This document shows, piece by piece, positions 6,426 to 16,889 of a stretch of DNA of 64,000 nucleotides. A program made the translations under genes and the position numbers. Position 1 is the first letter of the stretch. Every line of letters starts with the position of its first letter. This stretch comes from Niastella caeni (lineage in GTDB: Bacteria > Bacteroidota > Bacteroidia > Chitinophagales > Chitinophagaceae). The stretch is taken from NCBI RefSeq assembly GCF_004834005.1, contig NZ_STFF01000002.1, forward strand, positions 434,001 to 498,000, read 5' to 3'. Below the pieces are notes generated by a model. The model made no database searches, was not told the DNA's origin, and saw only the letters and a program-made list of their open reading frames with translations.

Positions 6426-9400
6426 ATGCGTTTGCTTATATTGATTGTTTTGCCGCTTCTACCGCTTTCTGTTTTTGCTCAAAGTGAACGCTATAATTTT
6501 TCCAGACTTGATGCCTATACAGGGCTTTCACATAACCAGGTCAATGCTATTCTAAAAGATCCTGCGGGTTTTATATGGTTCGGTACTATGTCGGGCCTCA
6601 ACCGCTATGATGGATATTCCTGTAAAGTATATCGTAACCAACATAATGACAGCACTTCTCTGTACGACAATTATGTTCTCTCGTTGTATGAGCTTCCCGA
6701 TGGAAAAATGTGGGTGGAAACAAGAAAGGGGGCCTGTATATATAGTTCGAGAACAGAAAAATTTATAGCCGATTATTATAGTTATTTACATACTCTCGGT
6801 TTGCCTTCCGGTCAAATGAAAAATATTGTAAAAGGAAATAACGGCAGATATTGGTTTTTGTACGATAATTTCGATCTATACCTGTATTCAGGTGCAGAAA
6901 AAACAGCAAAGCCATTCACGCAGAAATTAAATATAAATTCTTCGGATAAAATTACTTCGGTTAATGAAACCAAAGACGGAAAGTTATGGTTGGTGTGCCA
7001 AAACGGATTATTGCAGCAGTATGATTTAAACACTGATAAAACTATTTTCTCAGGCTTTCCTATCCGCCACCTGGATAAAGGAGATAATCTTAATAATCTT
7101 TTTGTAGATAGCGAGGGAGATGTGTGGGTGTCTTGTTACACCTACGGAGCTTTTCTATTTAGACCTAAAAATGGCGAAGTCAAAGCGTTTAATGAAAGTT
7201 CTTATCCCTCTAAGTTGAGTTCCCATCTGGTAAGTCAAATTGTGCAGGATAACAATGGTATCATTTGGGTATCGACCGACCATGGTGGAGTGACACTGAT
7301 CGACAAAACTAATAATTTCAGGACCAGTTATCTGATGAACGATCCGAAAGATCAGAAGAGCCTGAGTCAAAACACCATCACTACATCGTATAAAGATGAC
7401 AACGGCATTATATGGCTCGGGACTTATAAGCAGGGTGTAAATTATTTTAATGGTAACGTTGTACAATTTCCGCATTATCGTCACCAGGAATCGAATACCA
7501 GGAGCCTTCCATTCGATGATGTAAACCGCTTTGTTGAAGATAAAAGGGGGAATATCTGGATTGGTACCAATGGCGGTGGATTGATCTATTTCGACAGGAA
7601 GAATAATACATTCAAACAATACCTGAACGATCCCAAAAACACAAACAGCCTGAGTAGTAATGTGATTGTTAGCTTGTGCATCGATCACAACGATATCCTT
7701 TGGATAGGGACTTTCCTTGGTGGTCTAAATAGTTTCAATGGAAGGGAGTTCAGGCAGTACAGGCATGATGATAAAGATCCTTCAAGCCTGGCAAATGATA
7801 ACGTATGGGAGATCATTGAAGACAGGGAGCATAACTTATGGATAGGTACTTTAGGAGGAGGCCTGGATCTTTTTGAGAGACACACAAACCAGTTTAAACA
7901 TTACCCGTTCAATGATAAGAAACGGACACCTTTACCATCCGGTTTTATTTCAACTATCCTGCAGGACCGGAATGGAAATTTGTGGATAGGTTCAGATAAC
8001 GGGGTGGCTGTTATTGAAAAGAATAAGGATACAACCGTTCTTTATCAACATACAAACGATACAAACGGTTTAAGCAGCAATAATGTTAATTGTCTTTTGG
8101 AAGACAGCAAGGGAAACATTTGGGTAGGAACCAGAGAAGGTTTGAACCTGTTCAATAACCAGGCGAAAAAATTTCAGGTTGTCACTACAGCGGATGGTTT
8201 GCCCGATAATTTGATATTGAATATTCTTGAAGACGATCATCAAACGCTTTGGCTGTCAACACCGAACGGGTTATGTAATGCCATTGCCAAACAGAATGGA
8301 AATCATATTGATTTTGCGATCATACGTTATGACGAAAAGAACAATGTTCAAAACCGTGAATTCAATGATAATGCAGCTCTGAAAACGAGGGCAGGTGAGT
8401 TGATCTTCGGCGGACCTTCAGGCTTCAGTATAATCGATCTGCATAAAATACAGAAGCCGCTGAATCAACCTAAAATTGTTTTCACCGGTATCCAGATATT
8501 GAATAATACTATTGAACCGGGAGAGTTGATCAATGACCGTGTTCTGCTACAGCAATCCTTACCGTTTCTGGAAAGTATACACCTGAAGTATAAAGAAAAT
8601 GTATTCTCCATTGAATTTGCGTCACTCGATTTTGGTCATGGTACATACGATAAGTACGCCTATATGCTGGAAGGCTTTAATTCAGATTGGTTGTATGCCG
8701 ATGGTAATCAGAGAAGGGCTACTTATACGAACCTTAATCCAGGCCATTATAATTTCAAAGTAAAAGTTTTAGGGAGGGATGGCCTTTGGGGTAATGTAAA
8801 GACTTTACAAATAAATATTGAGCCGCCATTTTGGCGAACTCCTGTTGCCTATATTATTTATGCTCTGTGTGTGGCGGCATTGTTGCTGCAATGGCGCAGG
8901 ATAGCCTTAGAAAGGATGCGTATGCGCTTTCAGGTTCAACATCAACGCAGGGAAGCAGAACGAGCGCATTCTATAGAACGACTAAAGACAAAATTTTTTA
9001 CCAATGTTAGTCATGAGTTTCGTACCCCATTGAGTTTGATCATTGCTCCATTAGACAGAATGATTAAACAAATACCAGATGAAGAATATAAAAAGCAATT
9101 AAATCTTGTTCAACGTAATGCCAAACGCTTATTGAACCTGGTAAACCAGTTGCTCGATTTCAGGAAGATGGAGGTGCAGGAAGTGAAGCTGTACCCGGCC
9201 ATAGGCGATATCATATCGTTCAGTAAAGACATAAGCCAGTCTTTTATGGATATCGCAGAAAAAAAAGGCATTCAATTCTCCTTCTCTTCAAATATTGACA
9301 GGCTCGAAATTTATTTCGACCGCGATAAAATAGAAAAGATCTTATTCAATCTGCTTTCCAATGCTTACAAATACACCCCTGATAACGGAATGGTAGCGCT

Positions 9401-10535
9401 CAACCTGGTGTACAACCCAGCCGTAAACAATGATGGCGAAGGCACACTTGCTATTGAAGTAAAAGATACGGGTATTGGCATTCCTGCCGATCAGCACGAA
9501 AAGATCTTTGAACGGTTCTTTCAAACTAACGTACCGGAAAGTATGGTGAACCAGGGCACGGGCATTGGACTGGCCATTACAAAAGAGTTTGTAAAATTAC
9601 ATGACGGCATTATAACCGTAAAAAGCGAACCGGATAAGGGTACGTGTTTTACCGTATTGCTTCCTGCAAAAAAGATCTACGAATCTTTGACTAAAACGAC
9701 TACTTACCCAACCGAGTTAGAAAGCGGGGAACAAATAACATTGGAAGAAAGCCCCAGGACCGGTAAGATGAAGACGATATTAATAGTAGAAGATAATGAA
9801 GACCTGCGCTTTTACTTAAAAGATAATCTGAAAAGGCAATATCATATTGAGGAAGCCACTAATGGAAAAGAAGGTTGGGAAAAAATAAAACACCTTAGTC
9901 CCGATCTGGTAGTGAGCGACATCATGATGCCTGTAATGGATGGAGTTGAGCTGGCCAGGAAAATTAAGACCGAAACGGTGACTGCCCATATTCCTGTCAT
10001 TCTGCTTACTGCCATGGGTAGTGAAGAAAAACAGCTGGAGGGATTGAAAGCAGGCGTGAATGACTATATTACCAAACCCTTCACTTTTGATATTCTGGCT
10101 TCCCGGATACGGAACCTGTTAACGCAGCAAAAACTGTTACAGAAAAAGTTTCAGAAACAGATAGAGGTCAATCCGGCAGAGATAACGGTAACCTCCGTTG
10201 ACGAAAAATTCCTGAAACAGGCATTGGAAGTAATAGAAAAAAACATGGATAACCCCGGTTTTTCAGTAGAGGATCTAAGTAGTGGTATGCATATGGACCG
10301 TTCTACCCTGTATAGAAAGGTTGTGTCTTTAACGGGCAAATCGCCAATAGATTTTGTTCGTTCGATCCGGTTAAAAAGGGCTGCCCAGCTATTGGTGAAA
10401 AGCGGAATGTCAGTTGCTGAAGTAGCCTATGAAGTGGGGTACGCTAATCCAAAGAAATTCACCAAAGCTTTTAAAGAAGAATTTCAGGTCACCCCTTCGC
10501 AGTATGTTGCCAATAAGAACGGGCAGGATGGTTAA
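6426..10535 (+). CDS. Hybrid two-component system (HTCS) sensor/regulator of the glycan locus
   Basis: A 1369-residue inner-membrane protein that joins sensing and transcription control. In order: a signal peptide (1-18); a periplasmic propeller of repeated two-component-regulator blades with recurring WIGT/WVGT motifs (about 25-690); a Y_Y_Y domain (about 730-800); one membrane segment (PVAYIIYALCVAALLLQW, about 805-825); HisKA with the phosphorylated His in NVSHEFRTP (about 861); HATPase (NLLSNAYKYTP, DTGIGIP); a receiver domain with phospho-acceptor Asp in VVSDIMMPVMDG (about 1163); and an AraC-type helix-turn-helix at the C-terminus (YEVGYANPKKFTKAFKEEF). Family members bind oligosaccharides in the periplasm and activate the adjacent locus. 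Its likely operators are the repeats at 10731-10770 and 32893-32932. Confidence 0.95.
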   Translation: MRLLILIVLPLLPLSVFAQSERYNFSRLDAYTGLSHNQVNAILKDPAGFIWFGTMSGLNRYDGYSCKVYRNQHNDSTSLYDNYVLSLYELPDGKMWVETRKGACIYSSRTEKFIADYYSYLHTLGLPSGQMKNIVKGNNGRYWFLYDNFDLYLYSGAEKTAKPFTQKLNINSSDKITSVNETKDGKLWLVCQNGLLQQYDLNTDKTIFSGFPIRHLDKGDNLNNLFVDSEGDVWVSCYTYGAFLFRPKNGEVKAFNESSYPSKLSSHLVSQIVQDNNGIIWVSTDHGGVTLIDKTNNFRTSYLMNDPKDQKSLSQNTITTSYKDDNGIIWLGTYKQGVNYFNGNVVQFPHYRHQESNTRSLPFDDVNRFVEDKRGNIWIGTNGGGLIYFDRKNNTFKQYLNDPKNTNSLSSNVIVSLCIDHNDILWIGTFLGGLNSFNGREFRQYRHDDKDPSSLANDNVWEIIEDREHNLWIGTLGGGLDLFERHTNQFKHYPFNDKKRTPLPSGFISTILQDRNGNLWIGSDNGVAVIEKNKDTTVLYQHTNDTNGLSSNNVNCLLEDSKGNIWVGTREGLNLFNNQAKKFQVVTTADGLPDNLILNILEDDHQTLWLSTPNGLCNAIAKQNGNHIDFAIIRYDEKNNVQNREFNDNAALKTRAGELIFGGPSGFSIIDLHKIQKPLNQPKIVFTGIQILNNTIEPGELINDRVLLQQSLPFLESIHLKYKENVFSIEFASLDFGHGTYDKYAYMLEGFNSDWLYADGNQRRATYTNLNPGHYNFKVKVLGRDGLWGNVKTLQINIEPPFWRTPVAYIIYALCVAALLLQWRRIALERMRMRFQVQHQRREAERAHSIERLKTKFFTNVSHEFRTPLSLIIAPLDRMIKQIPDEEYKKQLNLVQRNAKRLLNLVNQLLDFRKMEVQEVKLYPAIGDIISFSKDISQSFMDIAEKKGIQFSFSSNIDRLEIYFDRDKIEKILFNLLSNAYKYTPDNGMVALNLVYNPAVNNDGEGTLAIEVKDTGIGIPADQHEKIFERFFQTNVPESMVNQGTGIGLAITKEFVKLHDGIITVKSEPDKGTCFTVLLPAKKIYESLTKTTTYPTELESGEQITLEESPRTGKMKTILIVEDNEDLRFYLKDNLKRQYHIEEATNGKEGWEKIKHLSPDLVVSDIMMPVMDGVELARKIKTETVTAHIPVILLTAMGSEEKQLEGLKAGVNDYITKPFTFDILASRIRNLLTQQKLLQKKFQKQIEVNPAEITVTSVDEKFLKQALEVIEKNMDNPGFSVEDLSSGMHMDRSTLYRKVVSLTGKSPIDFVRSIRLKRAAQLLVKSGMSVAEVAYEVGYANPKKFTKAFKEEFQVTPSQYVANKNGQDG

Positions 10536-10730
10536 AGCTAAGAGCGCTATGGAGAATGGCCGGCAGCACAAAGCTTTCGGCAGTCATTGCGTCAGTGGCA
10601 GTAGCATTTCCTTGTTTTCCATGCCTCGTTGGCCTGAGTAACTGTTTCCTTGAATGGTGCGTCTCCTTCTGTAGAATATCAATTAAGATTTCCCTAAAGC
10701 CAGAATTCTTAATTAATGCAAATCAATACG

Positions 10731-10770
10731 CTGCACCATTTTGGTCCCTAATCTGCACCATCGGGGTCCC
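10731..10770 (+). promoter_or_regulatory. Candidate HTCS operator upstream of the GH31-susCD transcript
   Basis: Two 18-base direct repeats, ctgcaccattttggtccc (10731-10748) and ctgcaccatcggggtccc (10753-10770), are spaced at 22 bp, about two helical turns, as expected for an AraC-type dimer. A possible -7 element (TAGTTTTA, 10792-10799) follows, then the GH31 ATG at 10831. The whole segment 10719-10850 is duplicated upstream of the GH3 gene. The remaining bases 10536-10718 show no gene. Confidence 0.65.
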
Positions 10771-10830
10771 CTGTTTTCATGCCTCCTGCAATAGTTTTAC
10801 AGCAATCAGTCAGACCAAAGATTGCTGTAT

Positions 10831-13683
10831 ATGAAAAGATTCCTGCTATTTGTTAGCTACTTATGTGGTTTTGCTATTAATGACTTATTGGCAGCGCCTC
10901 CATCGTATATTAAAACCAAAGACGGAGTTGTTGTTTTCACCGATCCGGCTTTCACAGGCACCTCCAATGCTGTTAAGCTCGAAGTAATATCAGATAATAT
11001 AATAAGAGTAATTGCGGTCCCGGGAAAGGAAATAGCACCTGCTCAAAGCCTCATTACAGTTTATACCAAAAGTGCTGATCTTTCATGGAATGTTATTCCT
11101 GCTAAAGATAACCTCACACTTAAAACAAAAAAGCTAACCGCAGTTGTTGACCTGAAAACAGGCGCCGTTACTTTTCAGGATTATAACGGTAAAAAAATAT
11201 TGACTGAAAAGAAGCCATTTGGACGAGCTTTTCAACCGGTAGTATTTGAAGGCAAACCCTATTACGCACTTACCCAAACATTCCAGTCAACAGCTGGTGA
11301 TACATGGTATGGCCTGGGACAACACCAGGACGGAATCATAAACTACAGGGAACAGCAGGTTACTTTCTTTCAGAACAATACAGAGGTGGCGATCCCATTC
11401 CTCGTGTCAGGAAAAAATTACGGAATACTATGGGATAATTATTCACTTACAAAAGCAGGTGATGTTCGGCCGCTTCATTCGCTTTCTTCATTGCAGCTTT
11501 TTTCAAAAAGCGGGGAGCCGGGATGGCTTACGGCCTCTTATGCCAATGATAAGCAAAAGCCGCAGGAAATAATCACTGAAAGAGCTGAAGAAACAATCAA
11601 TATGGAATTTTGGGGGAACTCAAAGATTCAACTTCCCGCAGCGTTTATGCCCGCTACCGGGGTGGTTACCTGGGAAGGAAACCTTGCCAGTTATTTTTCC
11701 GGGCTTCATCGGTTCCGATTCATTTTTGGCGGTTCACTGAAAGTATGGCTTAATGGAAAGCTGGTGCTCGATCACTGGAGAAAATCATGGAATCCTGCGC
11801 CTGCATTGATTCCTTTCCATTTCAAAAAAGGGGAGAAGGTCCCTGTCAAAATTGAATGGACACCCGAGGGAGGCGAGTCCTATCTATCATTAAAATGGCA
11901 GCAGCCGTTAAGCAATGATGAGCAGAACTGTTTTAGTTTTTCTTCCGAAGCGGGTCAGCAAATTGATTATTATTTCATCTATGGCAATAATACAGATGAT
12001 GTGATCTCCGGTTACCGGCAACTTACCGGAAAGGCGCCTATTGTACCCAAATGGGCGCTGGGTTTCTGGCAAAGCCGTGAGCGATACAAAACACAGGATG
12101 AGATCCTCGCTACCGCCAATGAATTCCGCACCAGGAAAATTCCCATCGATAATATTGTTTTAGACTGGAGCTACTGGCGGCAGGCGGAATGGGGCAGCCA
12201 GGAGTTCGACGAAACGCGTTTTCCTTCTCCCGACAGCATGATCGATGTATTGCATAAAAAATACAACACACAGATCATGATCTCTGTATGGCCGAAATTT
12301 TATGAAGGCATACCAGCTTATAATGAGTTCAATAAAAACGGATGGCTTTATAAAAGAAATATAGCCGACCGGCAGCGGGATTGGATAGGGGAAGGATATG
12401 TGTCTACTTTTTATGATGCTTTCAACGAAAAAGCACGAAAAGGATTCTGGGATCTTATCAACAAAAGAATATACAACAAAGGAATAGATGCCTGGTGGAT
12501 GGACGCAAGCGAACCGGATATTCTTTCCAATGTTGATCCCCAAAAGAGAAAGTTGCAGATGACACCTACAGCATTGGGAAGCGCAGCAGCGTTTCTCAAT
12601 GCTTATCCCCTGCAAAATGCAAAAGGGATTTATGAAGGGCAACGTTCAACCGATCCTGATAAAAGGGTGTTTTTGCTTACCCGCTCCGGTTTTGCCGGCT
12701 CGCAGCGCTATGCCGCAGCGATTTGGAGCGGGGATATCGGCTCTACATGGCGGGATATGAAGACGCAGATCACTGCAGGTATTAATTTTTCCCTGTCGGG
12801 ACTGCCTTACTGGACGATGGATATTGGCGGATTTGTTGTGCCTGAAAAATTTGAAAAGCCCGATGCTGAAAGTTTAGCCGAGTGGCGGGAGTTGAATACC
12901 CGCTGGTATCAGTTTGGCGCATTTGTTCCGTTGTTCCGCTCGCATGGACAGTTCCCTTACCGTGAGATCTTTAATATAGCAACGGAAGCACATCCTGCTT
13001 ATCAAAGTTTTCTCTATTACGACAAACTGCGTTACCGGTTATTACCTTATATCTATTCGCTGGCCGGCGCAGCTTATCATAATGATTATACGATCATGCG
13101 GGGTTTAGTGATGGATTTTTCTGCAGATACAGCCGTGCTGAATATCGGTGATCAGTATATGTTCGGTTCATCCCTGCTGATAAATCCTGTGTATGAATAC
13201 AAACAACGCAGCCGTTCGCTGTATTTACCTGAATGTGCCGGATGGTATGATCTCTATTCAGGAAAATGGTATGCAGGCGGCCAAAAAATTATTGCGGATG
13301 CTTCTTATGAAAGAATGCCTGTATTTGTAAAAGCAGGTTCTATCATTCCTTTCGGTCCTGAATTGCAATACACTGGAGAAAAACCGGCAGATACGATCAC
13401 TATTAACATATATGCAGGTGCAAATGCTTCATTCAACCTGTATGAAGATGAGGGCATCAACTACAATTACGAAAAAGGCGCCTTTTCCATCATTCCCATA
13501 CTATACAACGAGGCAACAAAAAAAGTTACTGTTGGCGACCGGAAAGGCACGTTTAACGGCATGCTGCAAAAAAGAACATTTCGAATTAATCTCATCACAC
13601 AGGATAGAACAAAGCGATTGGATATGAATACTTATGACAAAGAGCTATTGTATGATGGTAAAAAAACAGAAGTGAAATTATAG
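10831..13683 (+). CDS. GH31 alpha-xylosidase with PA14 domain
   Basis: The enzyme would release non-reducing-end alpha-1,6-xylose from xyloglucan oligosaccharides. I start at the ATG at 10831 (MKRFLLFVSYLC), which gives a proper signal peptide; an upstream TTG would only add MLY. After an N-terminal beta domain comes a PA14 module (about 273-370, FRFIFGGSLKVWLNGKLVLD), then the GH31 barrel. The nucleophile Asp is in WWMDASEPD (about 557) and the acid/base Asp in WSGDIGSTW (about 634). PA14-GH31 architecture is known from characterised alpha-xylosidases such as Cellvibrio japonicus Xyl31A. It is the first gene of the long transcript and sits 19 bp before susC. Confidence 0.93.
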   Translation: MKRFLLFVSYLCGFAINDLLAAPPSYIKTKDGVVVFTDPAFTGTSNAVKLEVISDNIIRVIAVPGKEIAPAQSLITVYTKSADLSWNVIPAKDNLTLKTKKLTAVVDLKTGAVTFQDYNGKKILTEKKPFGRAFQPVVFEGKPYYALTQTFQSTAGDTWYGLGQHQDGIINYREQQVTFFQNNTEVAIPFLVSGKNYGILWDNYSLTKAGDVRPLHSLSSLQLFSKSGEPGWLTASYANDKQKPQEIITERAEETINMEFWGNSKIQLPAAFMPATGVVTWEGNLASYFSGLHRFRFIFGGSLKVWLNGKLVLDHWRKSWNPAPALIPFHFKKGEKVPVKIEWTPEGGESYLSLKWQQPLSNDEQNCFSFSSEAGQQIDYYFIYGNNTDDVISGYRQLTGKAPIVPKWALGFWQSRERYKTQDEILATANEFRTRKIPIDNIVLDWSYWRQAEWGSQEFDETRFPSPDSMIDVLHKKYNTQIMISVWPKFYEGIPAYNEFNKNGWLYKRNIADRQRDWIGEGYVSTFYDAFNEKARKGFWDLINKRIYNKGIDAWWMDASEPDILSNVDPQKRKLQMTPTALGSAAAFLNAYPLQNAKGIYEGQRSTDPDKRVFLLTRSGFAGSQRYAAAIWSGDIGSTWRDMKTQITAGINFSLSGLPYWTMDIGGFVVPEKFEKPDAESLAEWRELNTRWYQFGAFVPLFRSHGQFPYREIFNIATEAHPAYQSFLYYDKLRYRLLPYIYSLAGAAYHNDYTIMRGLVMDFSADTAVLNIGDQYMFGSSLLINPVYEYKQRSRSLYLPECAGWYDLYSGKWYAGGQKIIADASYERMPVFVKAGSIIPFGPELQYTGEKPADTITINIYAGANASFNLYEDEGINYNYEKGAFSIIPILYNEATKKVTVGDRKGTFNGMLQKRTFRINLITQDRTKRLDMNTYDKELLYDGKKTEVKL

Positions 13684-13702
13684 TCAAATTAAATATTAAC
13701 AC

Positions 13703-16700
13703 ATGCATTCAACCAAAACGATTCGCTTGCGACTATTGCTGCTATGGGGTGTATTCCCCCTGCTCTTGTTGAGCAAAACTGCTTTTTCACAAACACAAAA
13801 AGTGAGCGGTACGATCATCAATCAACGAACCTCGGCCCCGGTTCCGGGAGCCACCATCTCCCTGAAAGGCGCCAACCATATCGCTGTAGCCGATGATGCC
13901 GGAAAGTTTACTATCGATGCATCAGACGGTGATGTGCTGGTAGTTACGATGATAGGCTATACAAAAAAGGAAATAGTCGTTGGAAAACGTACTACCATTG
14001 AGGTGAAACTCAGTGAAGTTTCCTTACAATTAGACGACGTGGTAGTAATTGGTTATGGTAAAACAAAGCGTAAAGACGTTACGGGCGCCATTTCTTCTAT
14101 CAGCGGCGACGAACTTCGCAGAACATCACCCACAACTTTCGACCAGGCCCTGCAGGGGAAGGTTCCGGGAGTGGCGATCCAACAGATCTCCGGGCAACCC
14201 GGCGGCGGCGTATCTATACAGATACATGGTATATCTTCTATAAGTAGCTCTAATTCGCCATTATTTGTTATAGATGGCGTTATCATTCCACCCACAAACG
14301 ATCCCGGAAATGGTTCTAATCCCTTAAATACCATCAACCCTTCAGAAATTGAATCAATTGATGTATTAAAAGACGCTTCTGCTACTGCCATTTATGGTTC
14401 TCAGGCCACAAACGGCGTTATTGTTATAACTACCAAAAGAGGCAGCGTATCCCCTCCTCAAATATCGTATGAGGGATATTATGGATATCAGCAGATACCT
14501 AAAAGACTTCCCACTGTTAATTTACAGCAATTGGCAACATTTCTTAACGAAAGGGCTGCTGTGTGGGGTTTTGATGCCAGGCCCGAGTATGCCAACCCAA
14601 AATATTTGGGTACAGGTACCAACTGGCAGGATGAATTATTTCGCAATGCGCCCCAGCAAAATCATTCGCTTACAATAAGCGGCGGTGATGTTAGAACTAA
14701 ATACTTGTTTTCCTTAGGATATTTTGACCAGGAAGGTATTGCGCTTGGCTCTAAATTTCAGCGATATTCTGTGCGGTTGAATTTGGATAATAAAACAACT
14801 GATTGGTTGGCTATAGGTACAAGCCTGCAATTAGCGAATGTTGTTGAAAATGTAGTTTCAGGTGGTACTTCTTCTTCGGGTGTGATCTCAGATGCTTTGC
14901 GTTTGACCGCTGATATTCCTGTAAAAAATAATGATGGTTCCTGGGGGGGCGTTACCAATACTTCAGGATGGGTTCAGCCGGTGGCTAACCCTGTTGCATC
15001 GGCTCTTATTAATAAAAATATGAATTACAGGTACCAGCTATTTGGTAACGCATATGCCGAAATAAGATTTACCAAAGATTTTTCGTTGAGAAATGAGGTC
15101 TCCGGAAATTTTGATTTTTCTTCAAATGAAGGCTTCCGGCCTCAAACTACCTATGGTAAATACACCACCCCTGACCCAACTTCCTCTTCGTATAGCTCGG
15201 GGAGAAATATTTATTCCGTTGTACGAAATTATCTTACCTATAATCATTCTTTTGGTAAGAACAATTTGAATGTATTATTAGGACACGAGAGTAATTTAAG
15301 TAAATCTGCAAGTGTTTTCGCCAGCCGTTCAGATTTTCCTTCTAATAATGTGCAATCTATTTCCAGCGGCGATCCTTCTACTGCAAAAAATAACGGTGGC
15401 TATGGTGATGGTTCCTCAGAATCTTATTTCAGCCGTATTAACTTCAGTTGGTTAGACAAATACTTATTTACAGCAAATGTACGGCGGGATGGTTCCGATA
15501 AATTTCCGGTGAGTGGCCGTTGGGCTACTACCTCTTCTGGTGCATTTGCCTGGAAAATAAGCAACGAGCAATTTTTGGTAAATGTAACAGCCGTAAATGA
15601 ATTAAAATTGCGCCTTGGCTACGGCTTAACCAATAACCAGGGGATCCCCAGCAATACTTATGTAACCCAGCTTTCTACTTCTGCTAATGGTTTATCCGGT
15701 ACTGCACAGTTTCAATCCAATTTGGCAAATCCTTATGTAACGTGGGAAAAAACAAAAAATGCCAATATTGGATTAGAAGGAACCTTCTTTAACTGGAGAT
15801 TAAATTTTTCAATAGATGTTTATGATCGTAATACCGATGGCCTTTTATTAAAAATACCACTTCCTGCGTATTCCGGTACAACAACAGGTTATTCACCAGG
15901 CGCCATGCAGGCGCCTTATGTAAATGTTGGCTCTATCAGCAATAAAGGAATTGATATCAGAATAGGAATTACCAACATCAGAACCAAAAATTTCACATGG
16001 AAAACCGATGCTACGGTATCGCGTAATATTAATAAAGTATTGAACTTAGGTTCTGGTGGCGATGACGCCAGCCTTGTTTCCGGAAACTCAAAAACTGTAG
16101 TCGGCCAACCTATTGGCTCATTTTATGGCTATATCTATGATGGCATATTTGCTACTGCCGAAGATTTTAAAACCCATGCTTTGCCGGCCGACCAATCAGG
16201 AACACCTCGCCCAATTGCGAATGCAGGTGGCGGTATATGGTATGGTGACCGCATGTATAAAGACTTAAATGGCGATGGTATTATTGATACAAAAGACCAA
16301 ACTTTCTTAGGGTCACCACTGCCAAAATTCCAATTTGGGTTCAATAATTCATTTAATTATAAAAACTTCGATTTAAACATATTCTTTAGTGGAAACGTTG
16401 GCAACAAAGTGTTTAATCAATTGCCGGTTAACCAAACCAACCCTTTGGAAAACAGGAACTATTTTGTTGGGGTATTAAACTATGCTAAAACTGCTTTAAT
16501 TAACCCTGATGGAGACCCTAATAATGTAAACAATGTTTATGTTACCAACCCAAATACCACAATTGTAAGCCTGAGAAATGATAATACCAATGAGAATGGG
16601 CGTTTTTCAAATTTGTATTTAGAAGATGCTTCATTTATTCGTTGTAAAAATATTACCGTAGGATATACTTTACCTAAAAATATACTGGCAAAAGCGCATA

Positions 16701-16873
16701 TTCATTCACTTCGGTTATATGCTAATGTGTCGAATGCATTTGTAATTACAAAATATACTGGTATGGATCCTGAAGTTGGTTCCTGGAATCCACTTCAGGC
16801 TGGTTATGATGGCGGCTATTATCCTCAATCAAGGGTATTCACCTTTGGTGTAAATGTGAAATTAACAAAGTAA
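13703..16873 (+). CDS. SusC/RagA-family TonB-dependent glycan transporter
   Basis: A 1056-residue outer-membrane transporter that, with the adjacent SusD, imports oligosaccharides using TonB energy. It has a signal peptide ending near SKTAFSQ, a carboxypeptidase-regulatory-like beta-sandwich (about 32-105), then a plug starting with DDVVVIGYGKTKRKDVTGA and containing the family motif DVLKDASATAIYG, followed by a long beta-barrel ending in VNVKLTK. There is no STN domain, so control probably passes through the HTCS and not through an anti-sigma factor. SusD begins 16 bp downstream. The specific glycan (xyloglucan) is inferred from the neighbours. Confidence 0.95.
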   Translation: MHSTKTIRLRLLLLWGVFPLLLLSKTAFSQTQKVSGTIINQRTSAPVPGATISLKGANHIAVADDAGKFTIDASDGDVLVVTMIGYTKKEIVVGKRTTIEVKLSEVSLQLDDVVVIGYGKTKRKDVTGAISSISGDELRRTSPTTFDQALQGKVPGVAIQQISGQPGGGVSIQIHGISSISSSNSPLFVIDGVIIPPTNDPGNGSNPLNTINPSEIESIDVLKDASATAIYGSQATNGVIVITTKRGSVSPPQISYEGYYGYQQIPKRLPTVNLQQLATFLNERAAVWGFDARPEYANPKYLGTGTNWQDELFRNAPQQNHSLTISGGDVRTKYLFSLGYFDQEGIALGSKFQRYSVRLNLDNKTTDWLAIGTSLQLANVVENVVSGGTSSSGVISDALRLTADIPVKNNDGSWGGVTNTSGWVQPVANPVASALINKNMNYRYQLFGNAYAEIRFTKDFSLRNEVSGNFDFSSNEGFRPQTTYGKYTTPDPTSSSYSSGRNIYSVVRNYLTYNHSFGKNNLNVLLGHESNLSKSASVFASRSDFPSNNVQSISSGDPSTAKNNGGYGDGSSESYFSRINFSWLDKYLFTANVRRDGSDKFPVSGRWATTSSGAFAWKISNEQFLVNVTAVNELKLRLGYGLTNNQGIPSNTYVTQLSTSANGLSGTAQFQSNLANPYVTWEKTKNANIGLEGTFFNWRLNFSIDVYDRNTDGLLLKIPLPAYSGTTTGYSPGAMQAPYVNVGSISNKGIDIRIGITNIRTKNFTWKTDATVSRNINKVLNLGSGGDDASLVSGNSKTVVGQPIGSFYGYIYDGIFATAEDFKTHALPADQSGTPRPIANAGGGIWYGDRMYKDLNGDGIIDTKDQTFLGSPLPKFQFGFNNSFNYKNFDLNIFFSGNVGNKVFNQLPVNQTNPLENRNYFVGVLNYAKTALINPDGDPNNVNNVYVTNPNTTIVSLRNDNTNENGRFSNLYLEDASFIRCKNITVGYTLPKNILAKAHIHSLRLYANVSNAFVITKYTGMDPEVGSWNPLQAGYDGGYYPQSRVFTFGVNVKLTK

Positions 16874-16889
16874 AAAGCGACTAATTTTT

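Noticed and set aside
10556..10834. 92-codon open frame before GH31
   Set aside because: It covers the duplicated operator region, and the similarity to 32882-33010 is conserved as DNA and not as protein.
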